A stretch of 64,000 nt of DNA. Origin: Bradyrhizobium sp. cir1. Lineage in GTDB: Bacteria; Pseudomonadota; Alphaproteobacteria; Rhizobiales; Xanthobacteraceae. The stretch is from the NCBI RefSeq assembly GCF_014198245.1, contig NZ_JACIHE010000004.1, forward strand, positions 124,001 through 188,000. Reading direction: 5' to 3'. Position numbers and translations under genes: made by a program. The notes beneath the pieces were generated by a model, which did not search any database, was not told the origin of the DNA, and saw only the letters and a list, made by a program, of their open reading frames with translations. This document shows, piece by piece, positions 28,086-37,606 of this stretch. How positions within the stretch are numbered: position 1 is the stretch's first letter; the number at the start of each line of letters is the position of its first letter.

Positions 28086-29642
28086 CTACTGCTTAATCTT
28101 CCCCCACAGCCACCTCGCCACCGCATCCGGCGACGAATTCGCGTCATTGCCGCTGGCGCGCAAGTTCGCGTCGCGCATGGTGGCGATGTCGATCTTGCCG
28201 AGCAGCGGTTGCAGCGCCGTCCTGAGCCGCACGTCGCCGGCGCGTTTCGGCGCCAGCAGCAGGATGGCGTCATAGGGTGGGATGGCGTGTTTGGGATCGT
28301 CGAGCGTGACGAGGTCGTATTTGGCGATCAGGCCGTCGCTGGTGTAGCCGGCGATGACGTCGACCTCGCCGCTGGCGACCGCCGCATACATGAAGTCCGG
28401 CTGCATCTGGCGCTGGGCGCGGAACTGGAGCCCATAGGCCTTTTGCAGCGCCGCCCATTCGGGGCGCGAGAAGAATTCGTAGTCGCCGGCGATCGACAGC
28501 GTCGAGGCGTGTGCGCTGAGGTCGGCGATGGTGCGGATGCCGAGCGCCTCGGCGCGCTTCCTCGGCATCACCAGCGCATAGGCATTCTCGAAGCCGAGCT
28601 CGCCGAGCAGGGTGATGTTCTCCTTCGCGAGCGCCGTCTTCAATTCCGCCACCAGCTCGGCGCGCGGCTTGATGTCGGTGCGATGCAGCTGGTTGGCCCA
28701 GAGCGTGCCGGAATAGTCGACATAGAGATCGATGTCGCCCGCCTTCAGTGCCTCGAAGATCACGCTGGAGCCGAGGCCGGAGCGCGCCGTGGCCGAGAGG
28801 CCCGCCGCCTGGAGGCGGTCCCTCATCAAGGCCGACAGCACATATTGCTCGGCGAAGGTTTTGGCGCCGACGACGTAGCCCTGCGACGAGCGGCCCATCG
28901 TCGGCACCAGCGTTGCGACGACCAGTGCCGCGATTCCCGCGGCGCCGAGCCCGGCGCGCAAGCGGCTGCGGCGGCGCAGGCCGCCTTCGATCAGGCCGAG
29001 CAGCTGGTCGACCGCGAGCGCGAGCAGGGCCGAGGCGAGGCAGCCGAACAGCACGAACACCCAGTTCTGGGTCTGGAGCCCGGCGAAGATGTAGTTGCCG
29101 AGGCTGGTCTGCCCGATCGGCGTCGACAGTGTCGCGGTGCCGATCACCCACACCGCGGCGGTGCGGATGCCCGCCATCATCACCGGCAGCGCCAGCGGCA
29201 GCTCGACCATGACAAGCGACTGCCGCGCGGTCATGCCGACTCCCTTGGCAGCTTCGATCAGCGCGGGATCGATGCCGTTGAGGCCGGTGATGCCGTTGCG
29301 CAGCACCGGCAGCATCGAATAGAGCGCCAGCGCCAGCATCGCCGGCAGGAAGCCGAACGCCGAAAAGGAAACGCCGAACCAGGCGAGGGTGACCGCGGCC
29401 GCCGCGAGCAGCAGCGGATAGAACAGCGCGAGCAGCGCCAGCCCCGGGACAGTCTGCACGATGCTGGCGAGTGCGAGCAGGATGCCGCGCGGCGCCGGAC
29501 GGTTGCGCGTCAGGATCGCCAGCGGCAGGCTGACGGCGAGGCCAAGCGCGAGCGCGGCAAGGCTCACCCGCACATGGTTGCCGAGATAGTCTGCCAGATG
29601 CGACAGCGCCTCGCCCCAGCGCGGATCGGAGAGGAGGCTCAT
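28086..29642 (-). CDS. Osmoprotectant ABC transporter, fused permease and substrate-binding protein
   Basis: A 518-aa fusion. The N-terminal part (about residues 1-225) is an ABC permease with six hydrophobic segments and the EAA loop EAAKGVGMTARQSLVMVELPLALP. After a further membrane helix (about 230-250) comes a periplasmic OpuAC/ProX-type binding domain (VVGAKTFAEQYVLSALM, ARSGLGSSVIFEALKAGDIDLYVDYSGTLWA, AGYTSDGLIAKYDLVTLDD). This resembles glycine betaine/choline uptake systems in which the receptor is tethered to the permease. It overlaps the ATPase gene by 4 bp. Confidence 0.9.
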   Translation of the reverse strand: MSLLSDPRWGEALSHLADYLGNHVRVSLAALALGLAVSLPLAILTRNRPAPRGILLALASIVQTVPGLALLALFYPLLLAAAAVTLAWFGVSFSAFGFLPAMLALALYSMLPVLRNGITGLNGIDPALIEAAKGVGMTARQSLVMVELPLALPVMMAGIRTAAVWVIGTATLSTPIGQTSLGNYIFAGLQTQNWVFVLFGCLASALLALAVDQLLGLIEGGLRRRSRLRAGLGAAGIAALVVATLVPTMGRSSQGYVVGAKTFAEQYVLSALMRDRLQAAGLSATARSGLGSSVIFEALKAGDIDLYVDYSGTLWANQLHRTDIKPRAELVAELKTALAKENITLLGELGFENAYALVMPRKRAEALGIRTIADLSAHASTLSIAGDYEFFSRPEWAALQKAYGLQFRAQRQMQPDFMYAAVASGEVDVIAGYTSDGLIAKYDLVTLDDPKHAIPPYDAILLLAPKRAGDVRLRTALQPLLGKIDIATMRDANLRASGNDANSSPDAVARWLWGKIKQ

Positions 29643-30421
29643 GCCGCACCGCTCTGCGGCAGCAGTGCATTCAGCCGCTCCACCTGGCGCCGCGGCGTGC
29701 GCAGCAGCTCGAGCACGTAAGCGTCGCCGCTGCTCGAGAGCTCTGCGGGCGTGCCCTGCGCCAGCATCTTTCCGCCGCGCATCACCGCGATGCGGTCGGC
29801 GAGCAGGATCGCCTCGGTCATGTCATGCGTGATCATCACGGTGGTCAGGCCGAGGCTGCGGTGCAGCGCGCGATAGTCTTCGCCGAGCGCATCGCGGGTG
29901 AGGGGATCGAGCGCGCCGAACGGCTCGTCCATCAGCACGATATGGGGTTTTGCGGCAAGCGCCCGCGCCACGCCGACGCGCTGGCGCTGGCCGCCGGAGA
30001 GAGCCTCGGGCAGGCGGTCGCGATGCGATGCGCGGTCGAGCTGCACGAGCTCCAGCAGCTCATCGACGCGCCCAGCGATGGCCGCTGCCGGCTCGCCCAG
30101 CAGCTTCGGCGTGATCCCGATATTGTCGGCGACACTCAGATGCGGAAACAGCCCGCCGCTCTGGAAGACGTAGCCGATCCGCCGCCGCAGCGCGACCGGA
30201 TCGGCGTTCCGCACGTCCTCGCCCTCAACCATGATCGCGCCGCCATCGGCCTCGATCAGCCGGTTGGCGAGCCGCAGCAGCGTGGTCTTGCCCGAGCCGG
30301 ACCCGCCCACGATGGCCACAAACTCGCCCTCGGCGATATCGAGCGACACATCGTCCACAGCCCTGAGGGAGCCGAAGCTCTTGGTGACCTTTTGGTAGCT
30401 GATCGCCAGCTTGGAAGGCAT
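29639..30421 (-). CDS. Osmoprotectant ABC transporter, ATP-binding protein
   Basis: ATPase of the quaternary-amine uptake type (260 aa from the ATG at 30421; the reading frame stays open upstream through a repeat, but that is not coding). Walker A GGSGSGKTTLLRLANRLIE, Q-loop YVFQSGGLFPHLSV, signature LSGGQRQRVGVARALA, Walker B HIVLMDEPFGALD and the H-loop VMITHDMTEA are intact. The regulatory CBS domains of OpuCA/ProV are absent. It pairs with the fused permease-receptor downstream. Confidence 0.92.
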   Translation of the reverse strand: MPSKLAISYQKVTKSFGSLRAVDDVSLDIAEGEFVAIVGGSGSGKTTLLRLANRLIEADGGAIMVEGEDVRNADPVALRRRIGYVFQSGGLFPHLSVADNIGITPKLLGEPAAAIAGRVDELLELVQLDRASHRDRLPEALSGGQRQRVGVARALAAKPHIVLMDEPFGALDPLTRDALGEDYRALHRSLGLTTVMITHDMTEAILLADRIAVMRGGKMLAQGTPAELSSSGDAYVLELLRTPRRQVERLNALLPQSGAA

Positions 30422-30440
30422 CGCGGGTCGGCTCGCTTTT

Positions 30441-30607
30441 CTCTTACCCTCCCCTGGAGGGGGAGGGTCGATCGCGCGCAGCGCGAGCGGGGTGAGGTGA
30501 TCTGTCCACGCGGGCACCGCCTCTGTGGAGAGACTGTCACCCCACCCCGTCTCACATTTCGCTGCGCTCATGTGAGCCGACCCTCCCCCTCCAGGGGAGG
30601 GTAAGAG
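30441..30607. repeat. 167-bp element bounded by a perfect 30-bp inverted repeat
   Basis: Bases 30441-30470 (starting CTCTTACCCTCCCCTGG) are the exact reverse complement of 30578-30607. The interior contains shorter complementary pieces (GCGCGCAGCGCG; CTCACATTTCGCTGCGCTCATGTGAG). It lies between the divergent start regions of two ABC operons. No coding capacity or target duplication is visible, so it looks like a non-autonomous palindromic repeat. Confidence 0.75.
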
Positions 30608-30700
30608 CACGGCAAGTCCCCATGCGTAGCACGCTTGGCGGCTTGATTGAACTTGGCCGCGCGAGAGGCTAAGGCATCGGCCTGAGTTCGGAGGAAACAT

Positions 30701-31519
30701 ATGACAACGCCAACGGCAGTGGCGCTGGAAGATGCCAAGGTTGCGTTCCGGCTAGGGGACGGCCGGGTTTATACGGCGGTGGAGAAGGCGCATCTTGCGG
30801 TCGCGCAGGGCGAATTCGTCGCCATCGTCGGCCCGACCGGTTGCGGGAAATCGACGCTGCTCAACGTCGCGGCCGGCCTGCTCAAGCCCGCCGCCGGCAG
30901 CGTCAGGATATTCGACCAGCCGCTCGCCGGGCTGAACCGGGATGCCGGCTACCTGTTCCAGGCCGACGCGCTGTTCCCCTGGAAGACCGCCCTCGACAAT
31001 GTCGCGATCGGGCTCGAGATCAAGGGCACGCCGCGCACTGATGCGCTGCCGCAGGCCCGGAAATGGTTGACCTCCGTGGGCCTCGGCGCCTTCGCCAATC
31101 GCTATCCGCACATGCTCTCCGGCGGTCAACGCAAGCGCGTGGCGCTCGCGCAGGTGCTGATCCGCGACCCAAAAATCCTGCTGATGGACGAGCCGTTCGG
31201 GCCGCTCGACGCGCAGACGCGCCAGGTCATGGGCAATCTCCTGCTCGACTTGTGGAACGCCGACCGCAAGGCGGTGCTGTTCGTCACCCATGATCTGGAA
31301 GAGGCGATCGCGCTCGCCGACCGCGTGGTGATCATGTCCGCGGGGCCGTCCTCGCGCATCATCGGCGATTGGCGCGTCAGCTTGCCGCGCCCGCGCGACA
31401 TTTTCGAGGTGCGCCTCGACAAGGAGTTCCATGCGCTCCATCGCGAGATCTGGAGCGTGCTGAAGGACGAGGTGATGAAGGGTTACGCGCAGTCCACCCA
31501 CGCGGCGGAGGCGGTCTGA
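30701..31519 (+). CDS. NitT/TauT-type ABC transporter ATP-binding protein
   Basis: A 272-aa ATPase with Walker A VGPTGCGKSTLLNVAAGLL, Q-loop YLFQADALFPWKTALDNV, signature LSGGQRKRVALAQVL, Walker B ILLMDEPFGPLD and H-loop FVTHDLEEAIALADRV. The pattern is of the nitrate/sulfonate/taurine family. GGAGG lies upstream of the start. Its last codon overlaps the permease start by one base. The cognate binding protein is at 32943. Confidence 0.92.
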   Translation: MTTPTAVALEDAKVAFRLGDGRVYTAVEKAHLAVAQGEFVAIVGPTGCGKSTLLNVAAGLLKPAAGSVRIFDQPLAGLNRDAGYLFQADALFPWKTALDNVAIGLEIKGTPRTDALPQARKWLTSVGLGAFANRYPHMLSGGQRKRVALAQVLIRDPKILLMDEPFGPLDAQTRQVMGNLLLDLWNADRKAVLFVTHDLEEAIALADRVVIMSAGPSSRIIGDWRVSLPRPRDIFEVRLDKEFHALHREIWSVLKDEVMKGYAQSTHAAEAV

Positions 31520-32307
31520 TGTCGCGCCCGACGCTGTTTGCGCTGCAGGTCCTGGTCGCGGTCATCTGCATCGTGCTGTGGCAGGTGCTGTCGACCGTTC
31601 CCGTGTTCGGCAAGATCCTGCTGCCGCCGTTCTTCTTCTCCAATCCGTTCGATGTGTTCAGCCAGATCGTGAAATGGTTCGCTTCCGGCGTGATCTGGAA
31701 GCATCTCGGCATCACGCTGGCGGAATCGATCCTCGCCTTCGTGATCGGATCGGCCGGTGGTGTGCTGATCGGCTTCTGGTTCGCGCGCCAGCCGCTGGTC
31801 GCCGCGGTGTTCGACCCCTACGTCAAGATGGTCAACGCACTGCCGCGCGTCGTGCTGGCGCCGATCTTCGCGCTGTGGCTCGGGCTTGGCATCTGGTCCA
31901 AGGTTGCGCTCGGCGTGACCTTGGTGTTCTTCATTGTCTTCTTCAACGTCTATCAGGGCGTCAAGGAAGTCAGCCGCACCGTGCTCGACAACGGCCGCAT
32001 GCTCGGCATGAGCGAGCGGCAGTTGATGCAGCACGTCTACTGGCCGTCGGCGCTGTCGTGGATGTTCTCCTCGCTGCACACCTCCGTCGGCTTTGCCGTG
32101 GTCGGCGCGGTCGTCGGCGAATATCTGGGATCGGCCGCAGGGCTCGGCTATCTGATCCAGCAGGCCGAGGGCGTGTTCGATGTCGCAGGCGTGTTCGCCG
32201 GCATGTTCGTGCTGTCGGCCTTCGTCATCCTGATCGACTACGGCGTGACGCTGGTCGAGCGGCGCCTCCTGGTGTGGCGGCCGACCGCATCGGATGGGCG
32301 CGGCTAG
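31519..32307 (+). CDS. NitT/TauT-type ABC transporter permease
   Basis: A 262-aa membrane protein with six spans and the EAA-like loop VLDNGRMLGMSERQLMQHVYWPSAL typical of the SsuC/TauC group. It is translationally coupled to the ATPase. The cluster is interrupted after it by a convergent cupin gene before the binding protein. Confidence 0.92.
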   Translation: MSRPTLFALQVLVAVICIVLWQVLSTVPVFGKILLPPFFFSNPFDVFSQIVKWFASGVIWKHLGITLAESILAFVIGSAGGVLIGFWFARQPLVAAVFDPYVKMVNALPRVVLAPIFALWLGLGIWSKVALGVTLVFFIVFFNVYQGVKEVSRTVLDNGRMLGMSERQLMQHVYWPSALSWMFSSLHTSVGFAVVGAVVGEYLGSAAGLGYLIQQAEGVFDVAGVFAGMFVLSAFVILIDYGVTLVERRLLVWRPTASDGRG

Positions 32308-32309
32308 GG

Positions 32310-32345
32310 CCAATGGGACCCGCGCCTCTGCGCGAGCCCCATTGG
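32310..32345. terminator. Bidirectional stem-loop between convergent genes
   Basis: CCAATGGG (32310-32317) pairs with CCCATTGG (32338-32345), with GCGC-rich inner pairing. It lies between the permease stop at 32307 and the cupin stop at 32355, so it can end transcripts from both sides, although T runs are lacking. Confidence 0.5.
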
Positions 32346-32354
32346 TACGAACGA

Positions 32355-32804
32355 TCAATCCAGCAGCTTGGTGTCGTCGGGCGCCTGCGGCGGCGTCTTG
32401 ATCGCGATCGCCTTGACCTGGCCGCTGGTCGGCTTGGTGCCGCCATGCGCCGTGCCCTTGGGGATGATGACGAGGTCGCCCGGCTTCACCGCGACCTCCT
32501 TGTCGCCGAGCCAGATCGTCCCGGTCCCGTCCAGGATGTACTGGATCTCGTTGGTGTTGGGATGCATGTGCTTGGGCACATTGCCGACCTGGATCGAGAC
32601 GGTGGCGCCGTCGGCGCCCATGAACATCTTGGACCGGTAGCCGACATTGTTGGCGGGGCCGAGCGCATCGCCCTCCATCTCGCCGGTGTGGATGATCTGC
32701 GCGGTGATGTTCTCGGCGGCCAGCGCCGGCCGGAGCAGCTGGTTCGCGCCGCATCCGGCGGCAAAGGCGGCGGCGATCGACAGCCCGGCAACAAGGCGAT
32801 TCAT
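32355..32804 (-). CDS. Exported cupin-domain protein (putative lipoprotein)
   Basis: A 149-aa protein. The first 25 residues form a signal sequence with a possible lipobox (AAAFAAGC), then a single-domain cupin: the metal-binding motif 1 PKHMHPNTNEIQYILDG and motif 2 VKPGDLVIIPKGTAHGG with the usual His/Glu residues. Function is unknown; exported small cupins may be sensors or isomerase-like. It is encoded opposite to the flanking ABC genes, splitting permease and binding protein. Confidence 0.8.
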   Translation of the reverse strand: MNRLVAGLSIAAAFAAGCGANQLLRPALAAENITAQIIHTGEMEGDALGPANNVGYRSKMFMGADGATVSIQVGNVPKHMHPNTNEIQYILDGTGTIWLGDKEVAVKPGDLVIIPKGTAHGGTKPTSGQVKAIAIKTPPQAPDDTKLLD

Positions 32805-32942
32805 GGATGATTCTCCCCATCAGGAATTGTTCTTGTTCAGCCATGCTATTGCGCCGAAAGGCCGATGGCCAGCCCACTCAGGCAGTGCTTCTCAAGCCAG
32901 TCCCGCTGCTCTATGGTGCCGCCGGCCGAACGGAGGAAACCA

Positions 32943-33968
32943 ATGAAGAAAACGATTGCCAGGCTCGCCGGCGCGCTGTTCGCGTTGACGCTCACCACCT
33001 CGCTTGCCGCAGCCCAAAGCAAGGTCACCGTCGCGGTCGGCGGCGGCTCCTGCCTGTGCTATTTGCCGACGGTGCTGGCCAAGCAGCTCGGCGAGTACGA
33101 GAAGGCCGGCCTCAATGTCGAGCTGGTCGACCTCAAGGGCGGCTCGGACGCGCTCAAGGCCGTGCTCGGCGGCAGCGCCGACGTCGTCTCCGGCTATTTC
33201 GACCATTGCGTCAACCTCGCCGCCAAGAAGCAGGAGCTCCTGTCCTTCGTGGTCTATGACCGCTATCCCGGCCTCGTGCTGGTGGTCGCGCCCTCGCGGA
33301 CCAATGACATCAAGTCGGTCAAGGACCTCGCCGGCAAGAAGGTCGGCGTCAGTGCGCCCGGCTCCTCCACCGACTTCTTCCTGAAATACATGCTGAAGAA
33401 GCACGGGCTCGACCCCACCAGCGCCGCCGTGATCGGCGTCGGCCTCGGCGCCACCGCCGTGGCCGCGATGGAGCAGGGGCAGATCGACGCGGCCGTGATG
33501 CTCGACCCCTCCGTCACAGTGCTCCAGGGCAGCCACAAGGATCTGCGCATCCTCAGCGACACCCGCACCCAGAAGGATACGCTCGAGACGTTTGGCGGCG
33601 AATATCCTGGTGGTGCGCTGTACTCGACGGCGGCCTGGGTCAACGGCCACGAGAAGGAGACTCAGGCGCTGACCAACGCAATCCTCGCCACGCTCGCCTG
33701 GATCCATTCGCATTCGCCCGAGGAGATCATGGCGAAGATGCCGGAAGAGACCGTCGGCAAGAACAAGGACCTCTATCTCGCGGCGCTGAAGAACACGATT
33801 CCCATGTTCTCGGAGACCGGCAAGATGGACCCGAAAGGCGCCGACGCCGTGCTTGCGGTGTTCAGCGTTGGTTCGCCCGAGGTGGCGAACGCCAAGATCG
33901 ACGTCAGCAAGACCTTCACCAACAAATTCGTCGACCAGGCCAAGAAGACCACGGGGAGTGCCAAATAG
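32943..33968 (+). CDS. NitT/TauT-type ABC transporter substrate-binding protein
   Basis: Periplasmic receptor (341 aa) with a signal peptide ending near SLAAA and an NMT1/SsuA-like domain: VAVGGGSCLCYLPTVLAKQLGEYEKAGLNVELVDLKGG, then VKDLAGKKVGVSAPGSSTDFF. The usual Cys pair SCLCYLP near the ligand site is notable. The start at 32943 follows GGAGG. The substrate is not predictable; sulfonates, nitrate and pyrimidine precursors are all handled by this family. Confidence 0.9.
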   Translation: MKKTIARLAGALFALTLTTSLAAAQSKVTVAVGGGSCLCYLPTVLAKQLGEYEKAGLNVELVDLKGGSDALKAVLGGSADVVSGYFDHCVNLAAKKQELLSFVVYDRYPGLVLVVAPSRTNDIKSVKDLAGKKVGVSAPGSSTDFFLKYMLKKHGLDPTSAAVIGVGLGATAVAAMEQGQIDAAVMLDPSVTVLQGSHKDLRILSDTRTQKDTLETFGGEYPGGALYSTAAWVNGHEKETQALTNAILATLAWIHSHSPEEIMAKMPEETVGKNKDLYLAALKNTIPMFSETGKMDPKGADAVLAVFSVGSPEVANAKIDVSKTFTNKFVDQAKKTTGSAK

Positions 33969-33996
33969 CTGACGCGAAGGCGTGGTACCAGGCGTC

Positions 33997-34701
33997 ATGA
34001 CGTCACCGGTCATTCATCGCGTCACAACGCTTGATCTTGCCGTGCGGCCGATCGTCTGGCCGTTCGCGGAGGAACGGCGCGCCGAGATCGCGGCGCATTT
34101 CGCCGAGAAGCAGCGTGAGCGGCCGAAGATCTGGAACGGCCGCGTCCTGCTCGGGCGCGATGCCGTGTTCAGCGACGGCCATCTTGCCGCGACCTATTTC
34201 GAGACCGATTTCGCAAGCTTCCTCGCCTGGCGCGACTGGGGCTTTCCCGACAAGGCCGTGTTCAACGGCTTTGGCATGGGCGCGTTGCGCGCGTCCGACG
34301 GCGCCTTCATCATGGGCGAGATGGCACCCCACACCGCCAATGCGGGCCGCGTCTACTTCCCCTCGGGCACGCCTGACCTCGACGATGTCAGGGACGGCAC
34401 GCTCGACATTCCCGGCAGTGTCGTCCGCGAACTCGGCGAGGAGACCGGCCTGACCGCGGCCGACTACCGGGCCGAGCCGGGCTGGCATTGCGTCGTCACC
34501 GGCCCCTCGATTGCGATGCTGCAGGTCATCAATCTGGATGTGCCGGGCGATGTGGCCCGCGCCCGGATCGAGGCCAATCTTGCTCGCGAGACCGAGCCGG
34601 AACTGTCGGCCATCCATCTTGTGCGCGGGATGAGCGATCTCACGCCGGCCATGCCGCGATTTGTCACGGCCTTTGTCGAGCAGCAGTTCGCCTCGCGCTG
34701 A
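33997..34701 (+). CDS. Nudix-like hydrolase family protein
   Basis: A 234-aa protein. The core VVRELGEETGLTAADY matches the REUxEExGU part of the Nudix box, but the upstream G-x5-E part is not recognisable, so the box is incomplete. A sequence-specific N-terminal region (FAEERRAEIAAHFAEKQRERP) precedes it. It starts 28 bp after the binding-protein gene and may be part of that transcript. Enzymatic activity and substrate are uncertain. Confidence 0.7.
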   Translation: MTSPVIHRVTTLDLAVRPIVWPFAEERRAEIAAHFAEKQRERPKIWNGRVLLGRDAVFSDGHLAATYFETDFASFLAWRDWGFPDKAVFNGFGMGALRASDGAFIMGEMAPHTANAGRVYFPSGTPDLDDVRDGTLDIPGSVVRELGEETGLTAADYRAEPGWHCVVTGPSIAMLQVINLDVPGDVARARIEANLARETEPELSAIHLVRGMSDLTPAMPRFVTAFVEQQFASR

Positions 34702-34795
34702 GCGCGAGGCTTGACATCGCCGCGCGCAGCCCATGTGATGGGCAAAAAAGCAAAAGCAACAAGAATGCAATGCACAATCGTCCAGGGAGGTTTAG

Positions 34796-36118
34796 ATGCG
34801 CCTGCGCATGGCTGCCCGCTTGGTACGTGGGCTGTTGGTCGCGATATCAGCGACGGGCTTGACGGCTGCGGCCGAGGCTCAAGACAAGGCTCAAGAGAAG
34901 AAGCTCAAGATCGGGGTCATCTATGATCTGACGGGCCCGCTCGCCGGCGGCGGTTCGGAGCTGCAATATACCGGCGCAAGGATCATGCTGGATCAGTACA
35001 GCGCGAAAGGCGTCGAAGGCTACAAGATCGAGGCGATCTATGCCGATGCTCAGAGCAAGCCGGATGTCGCCATCAACGAAGCGATCCGTTTGATCGAGCA
35101 GGAAAAGGTCGACATGCTGCTCGGCTTCTTTTCATCGGCGCAGTGCGTGCCGGTGGCAGCACGCGCCGAGCAGCTGAAGAAGTTCATGTGGGTCACGACC
35201 TGCATTTCTTCCGCGGTGCTGGAGAACAAGAACTACAAATACGTGTTTCGCCCGCAGGCGAGCGGCGACCAGTTCGGCATGATGACGATGGATTTCATCG
35301 CGCAGAATGCCAAGGAGAAGCTCGGCAAGGAGCCGAAGGACCTGCGGGTCGCCATCATCCACGAGGACGGCGCCTACGGCGTCGACGTTGCCAAAGGCAA
35401 TGAGGCCGGTGCCAAGAAGGCCGGTTTCAACATCGTGCTCAGAGAGGGCTATTCGGCGACGGCCCCGGATTTGTCCGCGCTGGTCACCAAGCTGAAGCGG
35501 GCCAAGCCGGATGTGATCTTCCACACCGGCTACAATCCCGACATCACCCTGTTGCTCCGGCAAGCTCGCGAACAGGGGCTGAAGTTCGGCGCACTGGTAG
35601 GACATGGCGCCGGCTACGGGGTCTATGAGAAGCTGAAGGAAGGCCTGGGCTCCGATGCAAACTACGTCTTCAACACCGATCCGATCTCGATCTGGCTCGC
35701 CAACCAGAAGACCATGGATCCGAAGCTGCCGCCGGTCATCAAGGCGGTTGGCGAGGAGTTCGACAAGCGCAAGCCGGGCGTTGCCATCCGTTCCGCCCAT
35801 GTCGGCATGGCTGCGTCCAACACCTACTTGTTCCTGACCGACGTGCTGCCGCGAGCAATCAAGAAATATGGCGGCGTAGATCCCGACTCCCTGCGCAAGG
35901 CAGCACTGGACACCGACATACCCGAAGGCGGCACCATGCTCGGCTTCGGCGTCAAATTCCACGGCGAGGGCTCGCCAATGGCCGGCCAGAACGAGCGCTC
36001 GTTCCCCGTCGTGATCCAATACGTCGACGACAAGTCCTATGTGGTGTGGCCCAAGAGTCAGGCGCAGCGCGAGGCCGTGCTGCCGCTGCCCAAGGGCACC
36101 ACCTACAGCAACCAGTAG
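34796..36118 (+). CDS. livK: Branched-chain amino acid/amide ABC transporter substrate-binding protein
   Basis: Periplasmic receptor (440 aa), type I fold. The signal peptide ends near AEAQ, then KLKIGVIYDLTGPLAGGGSELQYTGARIMLDQY, the typical HAAT-family start. GGGAGG sits 7 bp before the ATG. First of five liv-type genes with short gaps (12 bp to livG). Ligand may be branched-chain amino acids, amides or aromatic acids; this family is large in Bradyrhizobium and not ligand-specific by sequence. Confidence 0.92.
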   Translation: MRLRMAARLVRGLLVAISATGLTAAAEAQDKAQEKKLKIGVIYDLTGPLAGGGSELQYTGARIMLDQYSAKGVEGYKIEAIYADAQSKPDVAINEAIRLIEQEKVDMLLGFFSSAQCVPVAARAEQLKKFMWVTTCISSAVLENKNYKYVFRPQASGDQFGMMTMDFIAQNAKEKLGKEPKDLRVAIIHEDGAYGVDVAKGNEAGAKKAGFNIVLREGYSATAPDLSALVTKLKRAKPDVIFHTGYNPDITLLLRQAREQGLKFGALVGHGAGYGVYEKLKEGLGSDANYVFNTDPISIWLANQKTMDPKLPPVIKAVGEEFDKRKPGVAIRSAHVGMAASNTYLFLTDVLPRAIKKYGGVDPDSLRKAALDTDIPEGGTMLGFGVKFHGEGSPMAGQNERSFPVVIQYVDDKSYVVWPKSQAQREAVLPLPKGTTYSNQ

Positions 36119-36130
36119 CGGAGTGCTCCG

Positions 36131-36898
36131 GTGTTGGAAGTCAGCGGGCTGGTGAAGCGGTTTGGCGGCTTCACCGCCGTGAACAACGTGTCGTTCAGGG
36201 TCGACCAGGGCGAGATCCTCGGCCTGATCGGTCCCAACGGCTCGGGCAAGAGCACGATCTTCAACATGCTCTCCGGCACGCTGGCCCCGACCTCCGGCTC
36301 GATCCTGTTTGCCGGTCACGAGATCGCGGGCCTCGCGCCGCACCGGATCATCAATCGCGGAATCGGGCGGACCTTCCAGATTCCCCGGCCGTTCCGCCGC
36401 CTGAGCATTTTCGAGAACGTCGCGCTCGCCGGCTTCTACGGCCAGGGCCGCCACAGCCGCGCCAGGGCCGAGGAGGCGGCCGAGCGCGCGCTCGCGATGG
36501 TCGGCCTGCCGATCGATCGCGATGCCAGTGTCGACGGCCTCGGCGCAGCAGGGCTGAAGAAGCTCGAACTCGCCAAGGCGCTCGCCACCGCGCCAAAGCT
36601 GCTGCTCGCCGACGAGAGCCTCGGCGGTCTCGACGAGGCCGAGATGGACCAGGCCGCGGACATGCTGCGCAACATCCGCGATGAGCTCGGCATCACCATC
36701 ATCTGGGTCGAGCACATCATGGGCGTCCTGATGCGCGTCGTCGACCGCGTCATGGTGCTCGATCATGGCGAGAAGATCTCGGAAGGCCTGCCGAGCGCGG
36801 TCGCCGGCGATCCGCGCGTCATCGAGGTCTATCTCGGCACCGATGCTGAGACCACGCAGGCCGCGGCCGCCGAAGCGCGCCGCCGCGCGGGAGGTTAG
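36131..36898 (+). CDS. livG: Branched-chain amino acid ABC transporter ATP-binding protein LivG
   Basis: A 255-aa ATPase starting at GTG 36131. Walker A GPNGSGKSTIFNMLSGTLAP, the LivG-type Q-loop RTFQIPRPFRRLSIFENVAL and Walker B LLLADESLGGLDEAEMD are present. The ABC signature is unusual: DGLGAAGLKKLELAKALA in place of LSxGQ. The C-terminal GDPRVIEVYLG is typical of LivG. Confidence 0.92.
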   Translation: MLEVSGLVKRFGGFTAVNNVSFRVDQGEILGLIGPNGSGKSTIFNMLSGTLAPTSGSILFAGHEIAGLAPHRIINRGIGRTFQIPRPFRRLSIFENVALAGFYGQGRHSRARAEEAAERALAMVGLPIDRDASVDGLGAAGLKKLELAKALATAPKLLLADESLGGLDEAEMDQAADMLRNIRDELGITIIWVEHIMGVLMRVVDRVMVLDHGEKISEGLPSAVAGDPRVIEVYLGTDAETTQAAAAEARRRAGG

Positions 36899-36901
36899 CC
36901 G

Positions 36902-37605
<704 letters not shown>

Positions 37606-37606
<1 letters not shown>

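Noticed and set aside
30422..30700. N-terminal extension of the osmoprotectant ATPase through the inverted repeat
   Set aside because: The frame is open but codes the repeat element; the ABC domain begins normally at the ATG at 30421.
36500..36600. LivG as a dead ATPase because its signature motif lacks LSxGQ
   Set aside because: LivG-type proteins commonly have a diverged signature, and Walker A and B are intact.
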